This document shows positions 35,967-45,892 of a stretch of DNA of 64,000 nucleotides, piece after piece. Both the position numbers and the translations under genes were made by a program. Every line of letters starts with the position of its first letter. Within the stretch, counting starts at the first letter, position 1. This DNA is from Bacteroidota bacterium (lineage in GTDB: Bacteria; Bacteroidota; Bacteroidia; Chitinophagales; Chitinophagaceae), in contig JACPEA010000013.1 in assembly GCA_016183765.1 (NCBI GenBank), positions 248,001 through 312,000 on the forward strand, given 5' to 3'. The notes under the pieces were generated by a model. That model was not told the origin of the DNA and did no database searches. It worked only from the letters and a program-made list of their open reading frames with translations.

Positions 35967-38900
35967 ATGGCTGAAGTGAATAAAAAATATGTACCGCGAA
36001 GCGGAAGCTGCCTGGCCATGCTCTTGCTTGGGTGTATGTTATGTGTATGGAATGCCTGCTCGGTAAAGAAACAGCAACCGGCCTGGTTCAATGCCCTGGA
36101 TAGTAAAGCAACCGGCCTGCATTTCACCAACCAGCTCAAACCTACGGGTAGCTTCAACCTGTTTTCCTATATGTACTATTACAACGGTGCAGGTGTAGGC
36201 TCCGGCGATTTTAATAACGACGGCCTGATAGATCTTTTCTTCACTGCTAACCAGGGAGCCAATGCACTGTACCTGAACAAAGGCGGTCTGCAGTTTGAAG
36301 ATGTGTCGCAACAGGCAGGTATACAGGCAGATGGCGCCTGGAGTACAGGTGTATCGGTTGTGGACATCAACAACGACGGTTTGCTGGATATCTATGTATG
36401 CCGGGTTGCCCGTTACAATGCCTTGCAGGGCAGTAACCAATTGTTGGTATGCACCGGGATCGATGCAAAGGGCATACCCCACTACCAGGACCAGGCGGCG
36501 GCATACGGCCTCGATTTCTCCGGCTACAGCACCCAGGCCGTTTTCCTGGATTACGATGGCGATGGCGATCTCGATCTTTTCCTGCTAAACCATCCTGTGG
36601 CACATGATGGCAATTATGCGCCGAGAGATTATTTTGCCAATACCACTGATTCGCTGGCTGGACAGAAATTGTTTCGTAACGATCAGCCGGGAAGCAGAAA
36701 TAAAAAAAGCAATATCCATTTCACGGATGTAACACGATCCTCAGGGATACTGAGCACACGTATCGGTTATGGATTAGGCGTTGCAGTGGCGGACCTGGAC
36801 CTGGACGGCTGGCCCGACATATACGTTGGCAACGATTTTCATGAAAATGATTATCTATACATGAACCAGCGCAATGGACGGTTCCACGAAGAAAATACCA
36901 GCCGGCTGTCGCACACCAGTCAGTTCAGCATGGGAGTAGATGTTGCCGATGTGAACAATGATGCCTACCCGGATATCATTTCGCTGGATATGCAGCCCTA
37001 TGATCCCTATATGATCAGGCGCTCTCCTTCGGATGATGATTATACTATCTTCCAGCAGAAGCTCCTGTACGGATATGCACCACAATATGCACGCAACAAT
37101 CTCCAGTATAACCGCGGTAACGGAAAGTTCAGTGAAGTGGGTCAGTATGCGGGGGTGCACGCCACCGACTGGAGCTGGGCCTCCTTATGGATGGATTTTA
37201 ACAACGATGGTAAAAAAGACCTGTTCGTATCGAACGGCATCCCTAAAAGGATGAATGACATAGATTATATACAGTTTGTTTCAGGGAATGAGATACAGCA
37301 GAAATTAAAAGACAATAAGATCGGTGAAAAGGAACTGGCGCTTACGGAAAAATTTCCAGAGATACGGATCCCCAACCAGTTTTACCTGAACCGGGGCGAT
37401 TTCAGGTTTACCAATCTTACAGACAGCATTACCGCCAACCCGCCAACTTTTTCCAATGGTGCCATCTATGCAGACCTGGATAATGACGGCGACCTGGATA
37501 TTGTTGTCAACAACATCAATGAACCCGTAACGCTGTACGAGAATAAGACCAATACGGCGGAACAGAAACGGGCTTATGCCTCGGTGGCGTTAAAAGGGGC
37601 GGCTGATAATGTACAGGCCATTGGCGCCAAATTACTGGTGTATGTGAAAGAGGAACTTCGTATGTATGAACAACAGACCGTTCATGGCTTCCAGTCGAGC
37701 ATGCTGGCACCCCTGCATGTGGGCCTCGATGCTGTGCAACCGGATTCGGTATTGCTGGTTTGGCCGGATAACAGCTACCAGCGGATAAAGCTGATACCCG
37801 GGCAACAACAGGTATCCTATCGCACCGGTCTGCCCCGCTTCAATTACGCCAGGCTTCACCAGAGGCCGGCAGCTGATACAGCATTGACATGGGAAGACAT
37901 CACATTGGCTACCGGGCTTTCCTATACGCATACGGAGAACCAGTTCAATGAATTCGACAGGGAACCATTGATGCCGCATATGGTTTCGGCAGAGGGGCCG
38001 GCACTGGCTGTGGCGGATATCAATCACGACGGTTTGGAAGATGTGTTCATCGGCGCTTCCAAGACCTATCGGAACGCTGTTTTCCTGCAAACTCCCGGTG
38101 GCAGGTTTGTGCAAAAGGCAGAACCTGCCCTGGCACAGGATACCATGTGGGAATCTGTGGATGCGAAATGGATAGATGTGAATGGGGATACACATCCCGA
38201 CCTGTTGCTGGCTACTGGCGGGAATGAATATTATGGAGCTGACAAACACTTACGACCGCTGTTGTATATAAACGATGGCAAGGGCAACCTTAGTAAAAAA
38301 GAAGATGCTTTCGGCGAAATATATGCTACGCAAAGTCGTGTGGCGGTCAGCGATTTTACGGGAGATGGGATCGTGGACCTTTTTGTAGCAGGAAGGGCCG
38401 AACCATGGCAGTATGGCAAATCACCAAGGTCTTACCTTCTGCAGAATGACGGCACCGGCAGGTTCACCGATGTAACGGAACAATATGCCCGGCAATTGCT
38501 GTATCCGGGAATGGTGACTTCTGCAACCTGGACGGACCTGGATGCAGATAGCAAACAAGACCTGTTACTTACCCTGGAATGGGGAGGTGTGGAACTGTTC
38601 CTGAATAAAGGCAAAAAACTGGAACAAAGAACACTGACCGATCAGAAAGGCTGGTGGCAGTTCGCTTATGTTCAGGACGTGGATCAGGATGGTGATATGG
38701 ATATTATTGTCGGCAATCTTGGACTGAATACCAGGTTGCAGGCATCGGAAAAGGAGCCGGTATCCCTGTATATCAACGATTTTGATGATAATGGCCGCAC
38801 GGAACAGGTACTCACTTATTTCCTGAAAGGAAAAGAGATCCCCTTGTTGGGGAAAAACCAGCTTGAAAAAAGCATGCCCTATCTGAAGAAGAAATTCCTG

Positions 38901-39347
38901 TACGCAGCGGATTTTGCAAAAGCCAGTATGACTGACATGTTTGGAAAGACTAAGCTGGACAGGTCTGCGAAGCTGACTGCCAACTGTTTTGCCAATTCGG
39001 TATTATTGAATGAGGGAGGCCTGCGTTTTACCCTGCAACCGCTTCCGTTTGAAACGCAGTTGAGCACGTTGCGTACGGCTATAGCGGTAAAAAATGCCAG
39101 CGGAAAAACAGCAGGAACGCTATTGGCAGGAAACTTTTATCCGAATACGATGGAGATAGGGAGACAGGATGCCGACTGGGGAACCTGGCTGCAATACACG
39201 GGTAATGGCCATTTCCGTAGTTCGCTGCTGAATGGGATCACGATCGCCGGTGAGGTAAGGAACAGTTGCTCTATCCGAATAGGCAACAGGAATGCCATCA
39301 TCCTTGCCAGGAACCATGCACCGGTTATGGTGATTGCGGTAAAATGA
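35967..39347 (+). CDS. Giant FG-GAP/VCBS-repeat lipoprotein with ASPIC/UnbV domain (copy 2)
   Basis: The start at 35967 is chosen because it follows the previous stop by 4 bases and leads into a lipoprotein signal (cysteine near NAC); upstream in-frame starts would overlap copy 1. The 1126-residue protein has the same plan: FG-GAP blades (DFNNDGLIDLFF, DINNDGLLDIYV, DLDLDGWPDIYV, DLDNDGDLDIVV), an ASPIC/UnbV module (AKLLVYVKEELRMYEQQT, VLLVWPDNSYQRIKL), then more blades. The two copies align along their length, so they arose by tandem duplication and then diverged. Their ligand is unknown. Confidence 0.84.
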   Translation: MAEVNKKYVPRSGSCLAMLLLGCMLCVWNACSVKKQQPAWFNALDSKATGLHFTNQLKPTGSFNLFSYMYYYNGAGVGSGDFNNDGLIDLFFTANQGANALYLNKGGLQFEDVSQQAGIQADGAWSTGVSVVDINNDGLLDIYVCRVARYNALQGSNQLLVCTGIDAKGIPHYQDQAAAYGLDFSGYSTQAVFLDYDGDGDLDLFLLNHPVAHDGNYAPRDYFANTTDSLAGQKLFRNDQPGSRNKKSNIHFTDVTRSSGILSTRIGYGLGVAVADLDLDGWPDIYVGNDFHENDYLYMNQRNGRFHEENTSRLSHTSQFSMGVDVADVNNDAYPDIISLDMQPYDPYMIRRSPSDDDYTIFQQKLLYGYAPQYARNNLQYNRGNGKFSEVGQYAGVHATDWSWASLWMDFNNDGKKDLFVSNGIPKRMNDIDYIQFVSGNEIQQKLKDNKIGEKELALTEKFPEIRIPNQFYLNRGDFRFTNLTDSITANPPTFSNGAIYADLDNDGDLDIVVNNINEPVTLYENKTNTAEQKRAYASVALKGAADNVQAIGAKLLVYVKEELRMYEQQTVHGFQSSMLAPLHVGLDAVQPDSVLLVWPDNSYQRIKLIPGQQQVSYRTGLPRFNYARLHQRPAADTALTWEDITLATGLSYTHTENQFNEFDREPLMPHMVSAEGPALAVADINHDGLEDVFIGASKTYRNAVFLQTPGGRFVQKAEPALAQDTMWESVDAKWIDVNGDTHPDLLLATGGNEYYGADKHLRPLLYINDGKGNLSKKEDAFGEIYATQSRVAVSDFTGDGIVDLFVAGRAEPWQYGKSPRSYLLQNDGTGRFTDVTEQYARQLLYPGMVTSATWTDLDADSKQDLLLTLEWGGVELFLNKGKKLEQRTLTDQKGWWQFAYVQDVDQDGDMDIIVGNLGLNTRLQASEKEPVSLYINDFDDNGRTEQVLTYFLKGKEIPLLGKNQLEKSMPYLKKKFLYAADFAKASMTDMFGKTKLDRSAKLTANCFANSVLLNEGGLRFTLQPLPFETQLSTLRTAIAVKNASGKTAGTLLAGNFYPNTMEIGRQDADWGTWLQYTGNGHFRSSLLNGITIAGEVRNSCSIRIGNRNAIILARNHAPVMVIAVK

Positions 39348-40280
39348 TTATTTCCACACAGGGTAGTAGAGTTTGGTCACCCATTGATTGCTATCGGCAG
39401 CCTGTGAACGACGCGTGATCATCTGCTCATAAGGGATGGCTGGCGAACTTTTCCTGTAATCCAGTACATAGTTTTCGAGCTCACGCATACAGGCATTTAT
39501 CCTTTGCCGCCCGCCGGTTAACTGGGTCACCATGACAAAGCCACCGTATATCATGTTTTTCAATTGGTAACGGCTGGTGGAAGGCATGTCCTTTTCGGTG
39601 GCGATCGCTACCATGGCATCATACCTGCCCGGTGCTGGCGAGGAAACGTTCAGAATGGGTGCATCCACTTCCCTTCCCTGTTTACTGGCAATGTATTGTT
39701 TCAGTTCCTGTACCAGGCTGTCAATGCCTGTAACCGAAGGATTGTGGTCAAAAGACTGCTTTAGTGAAATATAAGATGTATACACCAGCTGCTGGCGTTC
39801 AATCCTGCAACCGTACACTTTCTCGGTATCGGTAAAATTCCTTTCAATCTGTTCCATGAACTCCGTAACAGATTGTTTGGCCTTTGACCATGACAGGTAT
39901 TGCAAGGCTTTTACAAAAGGATTGGATGAAAAATTTGCCAGAACCTGGATATTGAATTGAACACTAAGGCTACCGGCCACAAAAAAGTTGAGGTCGGCGG
40001 TCATAGGCAGCTTACCTGCCTGCACCTGTGATTGGAAACCATTCAATAATATTTTCCGGATATGGAACTCCATCTGCTGGTACTGGTACACGCTATCGTT
40101 GACCATCTGGCCCGGCCACCAGTTTTTCCAACGGGCAGGTGCAGATACCAGGCGTGTGGGCGCTTCAAGAGGGCTGTCGAAGGTGACAGAACTGGAAAAA
40201 CGCTGCTCTTTGGGTAATAATCCGATAAGGATGGATGCAACCAGTAAAAGGATACCACAGATAATCACTAACTTTTTCAT
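39348..40280 (-). CDS. Membrane-anchored SRPBCC/GyrI-like effector-binding protein
   Basis: A 310-residue protein with one N-terminal helix (KLVIICGILLLVASILIGLL), a START/SRPBCC-like middle (FDSPLEAPTRLVSAPARWKNWWPG) and a C-terminal part resembling the GyrI/AraC effector-binding fold (APGRYDAMVAIATEKDM to NQWVTKLYYPV). Bacteroidota have many such proteins annotated as polyketide cyclase or GyrI-like; the function is unknown. Its stop abuts that of the convergent FG-GAP gene, and it diverges from the GH65 gene with about 108 bases between starts. Confidence 0.55.
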   Translation of the reverse strand: MKKLVIICGILLLVASILIGLLPKEQRFSSSVTFDSPLEAPTRLVSAPARWKNWWPGQMVNDSVYQYQQMEFHIRKILLNGFQSQVQAGKLPMTADLNFFVAGSLSVQFNIQVLANFSSNPFVKALQYLSWSKAKQSVTEFMEQIERNFTDTEKVYGCRIERQQLVYTSYISLKQSFDHNPSVTGIDSLVQELKQYIASKQGREVDAPILNVSSPAPGRYDAMVAIATEKDMPSTSRYQLKNMIYGGFVMVTQLTGGRQRINACMRELENYVLDYRKSSPAIPYEQMITRRSQAADSNQWVTKLYYPVWK

Positions 40281-40350
40281 ACGGGATGAAGTTACAAAGG
40301 ACGCCAGGTTATTTATTGACGGAATTAATACGATCAGCTCGTTTTATAAA

Positions 40351-40358
40351 TACATTTG
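40351..40358 (+). promoter_or_regulatory. Candidate Bacteroidota -7 element for the GH65 gene
   Basis: TACATTTG matches the TAnnTTTG -7 consensus and lies 31 bases before the chosen ATG. A -33 TTTG at the usual distance is not present, so the call is tentative. Confidence 0.3.
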
Positions 40359-40388
40359 ATGATCCAAATGGTTGTAAAAATAAGCAAT

Positions 40389-42425
40389 ATGAAACGACTG
40401 CCTGCTCTTTTCGCGCTATTGTTACTGTCTTTCTCCCATACCGTGCATGCACAGGATCCCTGGAAGATCAAAGCCGGTAATATAAAATCTTCAGAATACT
40501 ACGGAATCACGGTGGCCAACGGAATGATCGGTATCGTTTCTTCGCCCGAACCGTTTAAAGTGAAGGATGTGGTGCTTGCCGGCGCCTATGACCTGTATGG
40601 TCGCGGCAGGGTAAGTAATTTCCTCCGCAGTTTCAACCTGCTGAACATGCAGCTGGATATTGATGGCCGGCGGATCGGAGCGGCAGATGCCAGCGGCATA
40701 CAACAGCAGCTGGATATGCGGCATGCCAGTTTCACCACTTCATTCGATTACAGCGATAAGGCAACGGTATCCTATACGTATTACTCCTTGCGCCAGCTTC
40801 CCTTTACGGTGCTGATGGATGTAAGCATCACCGCCAAAAAAGACATTACCATCGGCAGCGCCAGCGTAATGGAAGCGCCAGATGCATTAAAAGAGGTACA
40901 GAATTATTATAACGAGATCGACCGCCCGCATGTGGTGATCAGCCTGCTTACTTCATCGGCCAAAAGTCCTACAGGGAAATTGCTGATGAGTGCATCCAAT
41001 ACCTTCCTGTTCAGTGAAGGGCATGGTCATGAACCCCGCGTAATCCATGAAATGTGGGACAATAACATGCACCTCATGAAATTCAGCCGTAAGATCAAAG
41101 CGGGAGAAACCTATCGGTTCTCTATCGCCGGATCTTCCATCACTTCTGCACATCATGACGACCCGCTGAATGAAGCCGAACGTATGACCATTTTTGCCAA
41201 ACTGGAAGGCAGGGAGCGGCTGATTGGTTTTCACAACAAAGCCTGGGATAAATTATGGGAAAGCGATATTAAGATTGAAGGCGATGAACAGTCGCAGCAG
41301 GATGTGCACAGCATGTTGTACCACCTCTATTCCTTTGTCCGGGAAGGAACGGATATGAGCCCGTCGCCCATGGGCCTGAGCGGACTGGGATACAATGGCC
41401 ATGTGTTCTGGGATACAGAACTGTGGATGTACCCGTCGATCCTGGTACTGCACCCTGAAATGGCGAAGAGCCTGGTAGAATATCGCTATAACCGTTTAGC
41501 TGCTGCCAAACGCAATGCATTCAACCATGGATACAAGGGTGCCATGTTCCCCTGGGAAAGTGCGGCTACAGGAGTGGAAGAAACACCGGTATGGGCATTG
41601 AGCGGGCCTTTTGAACACCATATCACGGCCTGTGTGGGTATTGCTGCCTGGAACTATTATTGTGTAACCCAGGATAAGGAATGGCTGAAAGAAAGGGGAT
41701 GGCCCATCTTAAAAGAGACAGCTGATTTCTGGGCCAGCCGCGTAGAGCGCAATGGACCCGGTAAATACGAGATCAAAAATGTAGTAGCCGCAGATGAATG
41801 GGCGGAGAATGTAGACAACAACGCCTGGACCAATGCTTCGGCCAAAGCCGTTTTACAGCATGCCACCGCTGCTGCAAAATTATTGGGTATCACGGCAGAT
41901 CCCGACTGGATGAATGTAGCAGCCAATATTCCCATACTGAAAATGGAAAATGGGGTCACACAGGAACATGCAAGCTATCAGGGCGAAGGCATTAAACAGG
42001 CGGATGTGAACCTGTTATCGTACCCGTTGAAAGAGATCACAGATCCCAAACAGATACGGAAAGACCTTGAATACTATGAAACCCGTGTACCGAATGAAGG
42101 CACACCTGCCATGACGCAGGCTGTTTTTGCCTTATTGTATGCCAGGCTGGGTGAGGGAGAAAAAGCCCTTCATTTTTTCAAAGACGGCTACCTGCCCAAT
42201 CTGAATCCGCCGTTCCGGGTGATTGCCGAGACAAAGGGAGGTACCAACCCCTATTTTGCCACAGGTGCAGGAGGATTGATACAGAGCCTGTTAATGGGAT
42301 TTGGCGGCCTGGAGATCACTCCGCAAGGTATTACACAGGTAAAATCGGCCCTGCCAAAACAGTGGAAAAGTCTTACTATCACTGGGGTTGGCGTGGAAAA
42401 GAAAATATTTTCGGTTAAAAAATAA
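40389..42425 (+). CDS. Exported GH65-family glycoside hydrolase
   Basis: The ATG at 40389 begins directly with a signal peptide (MKRLPALFALLLLSFSHTVHAQ), giving 678 residues. The (alpha/alpha)6-barrel family 65 signature is clear: VFWDTELWMYPSILVLHPEMAKSLVEYRYNRL, the acid residue in AADEW (about E470) followed by ENVDNNAWTNASAK, and GIKQADVNLLSYPL. The loop that holds phosphate-binding serines in GH65 phosphorylases reads NEGTPAM (about 569-575), so the phosphorylase signature is not intact. Together with export to the periplasm, this favours a hydrolase acting on an alpha-glucoside such as kojibiose, trehalose or nigerose; the linkage is not readable. It lies inside the locus bounded by the two LacI genes. 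Confidence 0.85.
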   Translation: MKRLPALFALLLLSFSHTVHAQDPWKIKAGNIKSSEYYGITVANGMIGIVSSPEPFKVKDVVLAGAYDLYGRGRVSNFLRSFNLLNMQLDIDGRRIGAADASGIQQQLDMRHASFTTSFDYSDKATVSYTYYSLRQLPFTVLMDVSITAKKDITIGSASVMEAPDALKEVQNYYNEIDRPHVVISLLTSSAKSPTGKLLMSASNTFLFSEGHGHEPRVIHEMWDNNMHLMKFSRKIKAGETYRFSIAGSSITSAHHDDPLNEAERMTIFAKLEGRERLIGFHNKAWDKLWESDIKIEGDEQSQQDVHSMLYHLYSFVREGTDMSPSPMGLSGLGYNGHVFWDTELWMYPSILVLHPEMAKSLVEYRYNRLAAAKRNAFNHGYKGAMFPWESAATGVEETPVWALSGPFEHHITACVGIAAWNYYCVTQDKEWLKERGWPILKETADFWASRVERNGPGKYEIKNVVAADEWAENVDNNAWTNASAKAVLQHATAAAKLLGITADPDWMNVAANIPILKMENGVTQEHASYQGEGIKQADVNLLSYPLKEITDPKQIRKDLEYYETRVPNEGTPAMTQAVFALLYARLGEGEKALHFFKDGYLPNLNPPFRVIAETKGGTNPYFATGAGGLIQSLLMGFGGLEITPQGITQVKSALPKQWKSLTITGVGVEKKIFSVKK

Positions 42426-42444
42426 TGTGTTATTTTCACATGGC

Positions 42445-43008
42445 TTGAAACGAATTGCTTCCATACTGCTATTGGGAATACTTCTCTTTAACTGGGGAGG
42501 GTACCGCCTGTTGACCAATTATTTTGAAGACAGGGCAGAGATGCGTTTACAGGCTGAACTGGACAGGGACCAATATGATGAAACGGACCTGCTCCGAATC
42601 AAAGTACCGGCCAGTCTGCCTTATGGAAGCAGCTCCGAAAAATTTGAAAGGATAGAAGGTAGCATAGAGATCAAAGGTGTTACCTATACCTATGTAAAGC
42701 GCCGTTTTTACCAGGACTCACTGGAATTGCTCTGTATTCCCAATATGGCGAAAACAGGCATTAAAAACGCACGCGACCAGTTTGCCAGTTTAGCCAACGA
42801 TTTTGTAACCAACAATACTTCTTCCAAGAAGGCTCCCTCGCACAACCATCATTCGGCGAAATTCCAGATCCAGGATTTCACCAATGATCACGATTTCTTT
42901 TCTTGGCAGTTTAGGGATTCCGATCTGTCTGGAACCTGGAATACGGTGGTTTCTGCTGACATGAAGTCTGTGTACCTCAGCCGGCTGGACAGGCCGCCAC
43001 AAGCCTGA
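42445..43008 (+). CDS. Membrane-anchored protein of unknown function
   Basis: The frame is open from 42388, but the ATG there overlaps the GH65 end. A TTG at 42445, after the GH65 stop, starts directly with LKRIASILLLGILLFNWGGYRLL, a signal anchor, giving about 187 residues. The rest is soluble and polar, with a HNHHSAKFQIQDF histidine-rich stretch (about 148-160) that may bind a metal. I do not recognise the family; short proteins with this kind of start are common next to other genes in Chitinophagaceae. It runs 20 bases behind GH65 and 62 ahead of the haloperoxidase gene. Confidence 0.6.
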   Translation: MKRIASILLLGILLFNWGGYRLLTNYFEDRAEMRLQAELDRDQYDETDLLRIKVPASLPYGSSSEKFERIEGSIEIKGVTYTYVKRRFYQDSLELLCIPNMAKTGIKNARDQFASLANDFVTNNTSSKKAPSHNHHSAKFQIQDFTNDHDFFSWQFRDSDLSGTWNTVVSADMKSVYLSRLDRPPQA

Positions 43009-43070
43009 TGTGGGTTCATTAAGCATCTATCTGTATCACTTCATTTTTTGATTCCTTTAATTTATAGCAT

Positions 43071-44399
43071 ATGAGAAGACTCATTATGGGTCTTTGTGCG
43101 GTATTGTGTTTGTATGCCTGTCGTCAGAGCAACGAGTACAAAACTTACCTGCACAATCCGGAATTATTCAGTCAGACAGTTCATGAGTTAAACACCGTGG
43201 TAATGGGAAATAATTTTCCGCCAATGGTGGCAGCACGTAATTATGTATATGCAGCCGTGGCTGCTTATGAGATCATGGCATCTGCACATCCTGATCGGTA
43301 CCAATCGCTGGTGGGACAGTTGAAAGGCCTGGAGAAAGTATCTCTTCCGCCTGCGGATAAAGATGCCGATGTGGAGCTGGCAGCCTTACTGGCTTACATG
43401 AAAGTGGGAGAATCGGTTACTTTTCCGGAAGGAAGTCTGGAGATCTATAAAGACAGTATTTTACAGGTAGCCCGTGATAAAGGGTTACCCGGTAAAGTAG
43501 AGAAAGCCTCACAGTTACTGGCCGACAGTGTATCAGCCTCTATCATCCGCTGGAGTAAAAGTGATAATTACCTGGAAACACGGGGAGCAGAAAAATATAC
43601 GGTGAAAGACATCCCCGGAAGATGGGTGCCTACACCGCCCATGTATGGCTCTGCCGCAGAACCACACTGGATGGAAATACGTAGCATGGTCATCGACAGC
43701 GCTTCCATTTTTGAACCGGTTGCACCGCCGGACTTTAATATCAATGATAAGAACAGCAAATATTACAAAGAGGTGATGATGATCAAAAATGCGGTAGATA
43801 GTCTGACCGACGAACAGAAACATATTGCTGAATTCTGGGATGATAATCCTTTTAAAATGAATGTTACCGGTCACGTAATGTATGGTAGTAAAAAATTCTC
43901 ACCATCCGGCCACTGGATGAGTGTGATAGGAATTGCCGCCAAGCAGGCAAAATCCGACTATCCTGAAACCGTGTATGCATTTGCCAAAACCAGTATTGCC
44001 TTGTTTGATGCTTTTATTCAATGCTGGTACGTAAAATACAAATACAATACTGTAAGGCCCGAAACGGTGATCAACAAACACATTGATCCTAACTGGCGCC
44101 CTTACCTGCAAACCCCCGCGTTCCCTGAATATACCTGCGGGCACTCAACCATTTCTTCTGCCGCCGCCGAAGCACTGACCAGTGTGTATGGCGACAATTT
44201 TGCCTATACAGACTCTACGGAACTGGAATTCGGTATCAAAAACCGGTCCTTCAAATCGTTCCGTGATGCTGCCCTCGAGAATAACTGGGCACGTTTTTAT
44301 GGTGGTTTGCATTTTCACAACTCCTGTATCATCAGTACCGATATTGGAGCCAGGGTTGGCCAGCTGGTGGCCGATCGTTTGAAGATGAAAAAGAAATAG
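43071..44399 (+). CDS. Vanadium-dependent haloperoxidase-like PAP2-superfamily lipoprotein
   Basis: A 442-residue lipoprotein (cysteine near residue 17, LYAC). The three-part vanadate/phosphate-binding signature is complete: K-x(n)-RP in VKYKYNTVRP (about 322-330), CGHS in TCGHSTISS (about 356-359, the PSGHS position) and R-x(5)-H in ARFYGGLHF (R408, H414). Members either oxidise halides with peroxide or act as acid phosphatases; a few residues decide between the two and cannot be judged here. It is followed by two outer-membrane protein genes, the second a FecA-like receptor, so it may process a compound taken up or released at the surface. Confidence 0.82.
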   Translation: MRRLIMGLCAVLCLYACRQSNEYKTYLHNPELFSQTVHELNTVVMGNNFPPMVAARNYVYAAVAAYEIMASAHPDRYQSLVGQLKGLEKVSLPPADKDADVELAALLAYMKVGESVTFPEGSLEIYKDSILQVARDKGLPGKVEKASQLLADSVSASIIRWSKSDNYLETRGAEKYTVKDIPGRWVPTPPMYGSAAEPHWMEIRSMVIDSASIFEPVAPPDFNINDKNSKYYKEVMMIKNAVDSLTDEQKHIAEFWDDNPFKMNVTGHVMYGSKKFSPSGHWMSVIGIAAKQAKSDYPETVYAFAKTSIALFDAFIQCWYVKYKYNTVRPETVINKHIDPNWRPYLQTPAFPEYTCGHSTISSAAAEALTSVYGDNFAYTDSTELEFGIKNRSFKSFRDAALENNWARFYGGLHFHNSCIISTDIGARVGQLVADRLKMKKK

Positions 44400-44440
44400 G
44401 TTCTTTTTCACAACCATTACTTATCGCTTAAAAAGACTGT

Positions 44441-45523
44441 ATGAAATCATATTTCATTGTAATTATCCTATTGCTTGCACTTTCGTCGCGGGCAGAGGCC
44501 CAGGGCTGTGTTGCCATTAAAAGTGTAGGAGGTTTATGCACTTCCATGGAACATGGTGCCGATACCTCCGATAAAAAATGGCTCTTAAATATCAACAACC
44601 GTTATTTCAATTCGTACAAACATTTTGTTGGGGATATAGAACAGAAACAAAGGGTGGATGCCGGCACGCAGGTGATCAACCACGCTTATACCATGGATGT
44701 TGCGGTAACCCGTATCCTGAACAGCCGCTGGTCTGTTGCTGCCGATCTGCCCATTATCTCAAACACCCGCTCTTCTTTATATGAACACAGCGGGAAAGAA
44801 AGGCATACCACTTCTTCTTTTGGGCTGGGCGATATTAGGGTGTGGGCTTCTTACTGGGTATTTGATCCTGCCAAACACAGCAGGGGCAATGTCCAGGTGG
44901 GCTTAGGACTGAAACTTGCTACAGGCGATTACAGGTACACCGGTCGCTTTTATACCGCCACTCCGGGAATAATCCTGACCGGACCGGTAGACCAGTCTAT
45001 CCAGTTGGGCGATGGGGGTACCGGCATAACTACGGAATTGAATGCGTATTACAACCTCACGCACAGGATCAGTCTGTATGGTAATTTTTATTACCTCATC
45101 AATCCCAGGGAACAAAATGGCGTATCCACTGCACGGGGTGGAACAGCTTCTGCTACTGCACTGGCCAATGGCAGTGATGTTATGAGCGTACCTGATCAGC
45201 TGATGTTACGTGGTGGTGTGAATGTGATGGTAAACCGATTCACTTTTTCTGCGGGACTGCGCAACGAGTGTCTGCCTGTACACGACCTGGTCGGGGGCAG
45301 CCTGGGTTTCAGGAGGCCCGGTTATATTATTTCCGGTGAGCCGGGGGTTACCTATGCGTTCAAAAAGATCAATGTATATGCTTTTGTACCGATAGCCATC
45401 ACGCGTAACCGAACACAGAGTATGGCGGATAAGATCACAACAGATCTCACAGGCAGGTACACCAAAGGCGATGCGGCTTTTGCAGATTATGCCGTAAACA
45501 TCGGGTTTTCATTGCGGTTCTAA
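44441..45523 (+). CDS. Outer-membrane beta-barrel protein (transporter-like)
   Basis: A 360-residue exported protein: signal peptide ending near RAEAQ, a short cysteine-bearing segment (QGCVAIKSVGGLCTSMEH), then alternating beta-strands such as WLLNINNRYFNSYKHFVG and RWSVAADLPIIS, and a C-terminal phenylalanine-bearing strand (NIGFSLRF) typical of outer-membrane barrels. It resembles the barrel family related to phenol-degradation MetA-type proteins. The substrate is unknown. It is 41 bases after the haloperoxidase gene and probably co-transcribed. Confidence 0.7.
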   Translation: MKSYFIVIILLLALSSRAEAQGCVAIKSVGGLCTSMEHGADTSDKKWLLNINNRYFNSYKHFVGDIEQKQRVDAGTQVINHAYTMDVAVTRILNSRWSVAADLPIISNTRSSLYEHSGKERHTTSSFGLGDIRVWASYWVFDPAKHSRGNVQVGLGLKLATGDYRYTGRFYTATPGIILTGPVDQSIQLGDGGTGITTELNAYYNLTHRISLYGNFYYLINPREQNGVSTARGGTASATALANGSDVMSVPDQLMLRGGVNVMVNRFTFSAGLRNECLPVHDLVGGSLGFRRPGYIISGEPGVTYAFKKINVYAFVPIAITRNRTQSMADKITTDLTGRYTKGDAAFADYAVNIGFSLRF

Positions 45524-45892
45524 GTAATGATTTTTTACAGCGTATACAACCCGATCTGTTGGGTATGCTATGTTGTGTGGTTAAAAATTCTGTTATGATA
45601 CGATCAATAACAGGCTGTTATAAAAAATACAGTCTGCTTGTGATATTCGTTATTGGCTCTTGTCTGCGCTTTCCTGCCCGGAAAGATATGGATGCGATTA
45701 TGATGAGTAAAAATAATTTCTGTACGGGTGGGATTATTACAGGCCAGAAAGTAGGCACTTATGCTATTACAGGAGCCCAAACACATGGTGCATGATAACA
45801 CAAACCATATTGTTAAAGGAAACAATAAATGGCAGTTTATTGTTAGGAACGCCCCTGGTATCTATCTGCCGGGGGTCTTTAAAGAAAAAATA
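45524..45892 (+). promoter_or_regulatory. Leader of the TonB receptor gene with two tandem hairpins
   Basis: A 370-base gap. A 66-codon ORF (45595-45795) starts with a signal-like stretch (YSLLVIFVIGSC) and could be a remnant of a barrel protein, but is not convincing. Directly upstream of the receptor start lie two hairpins: AACAATAAA / TTTATTGTT (45821-45844, perfect 9-base arms) and CCCCTGG / CCGGGGG (about 45852-45874, one G-U). No T-run follows the second. They may act as an attenuator or shape the 5' end of the mRNA. I looked for a cobalamin riboswitch and did not find one. Confidence 0.35.

Noticed and set aside
45559..45795. 78-codon ORF upstream of the TonB receptor as a gene
   Set aside because: Only a signal-like stretch is present and no family is recognised; kept as a remark under the leader region.
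45524..45892. Cobalamin riboswitch before the TonB receptor
   Set aside because: The conserved B12-box and core segments were not found; only two simple hairpins are visible.
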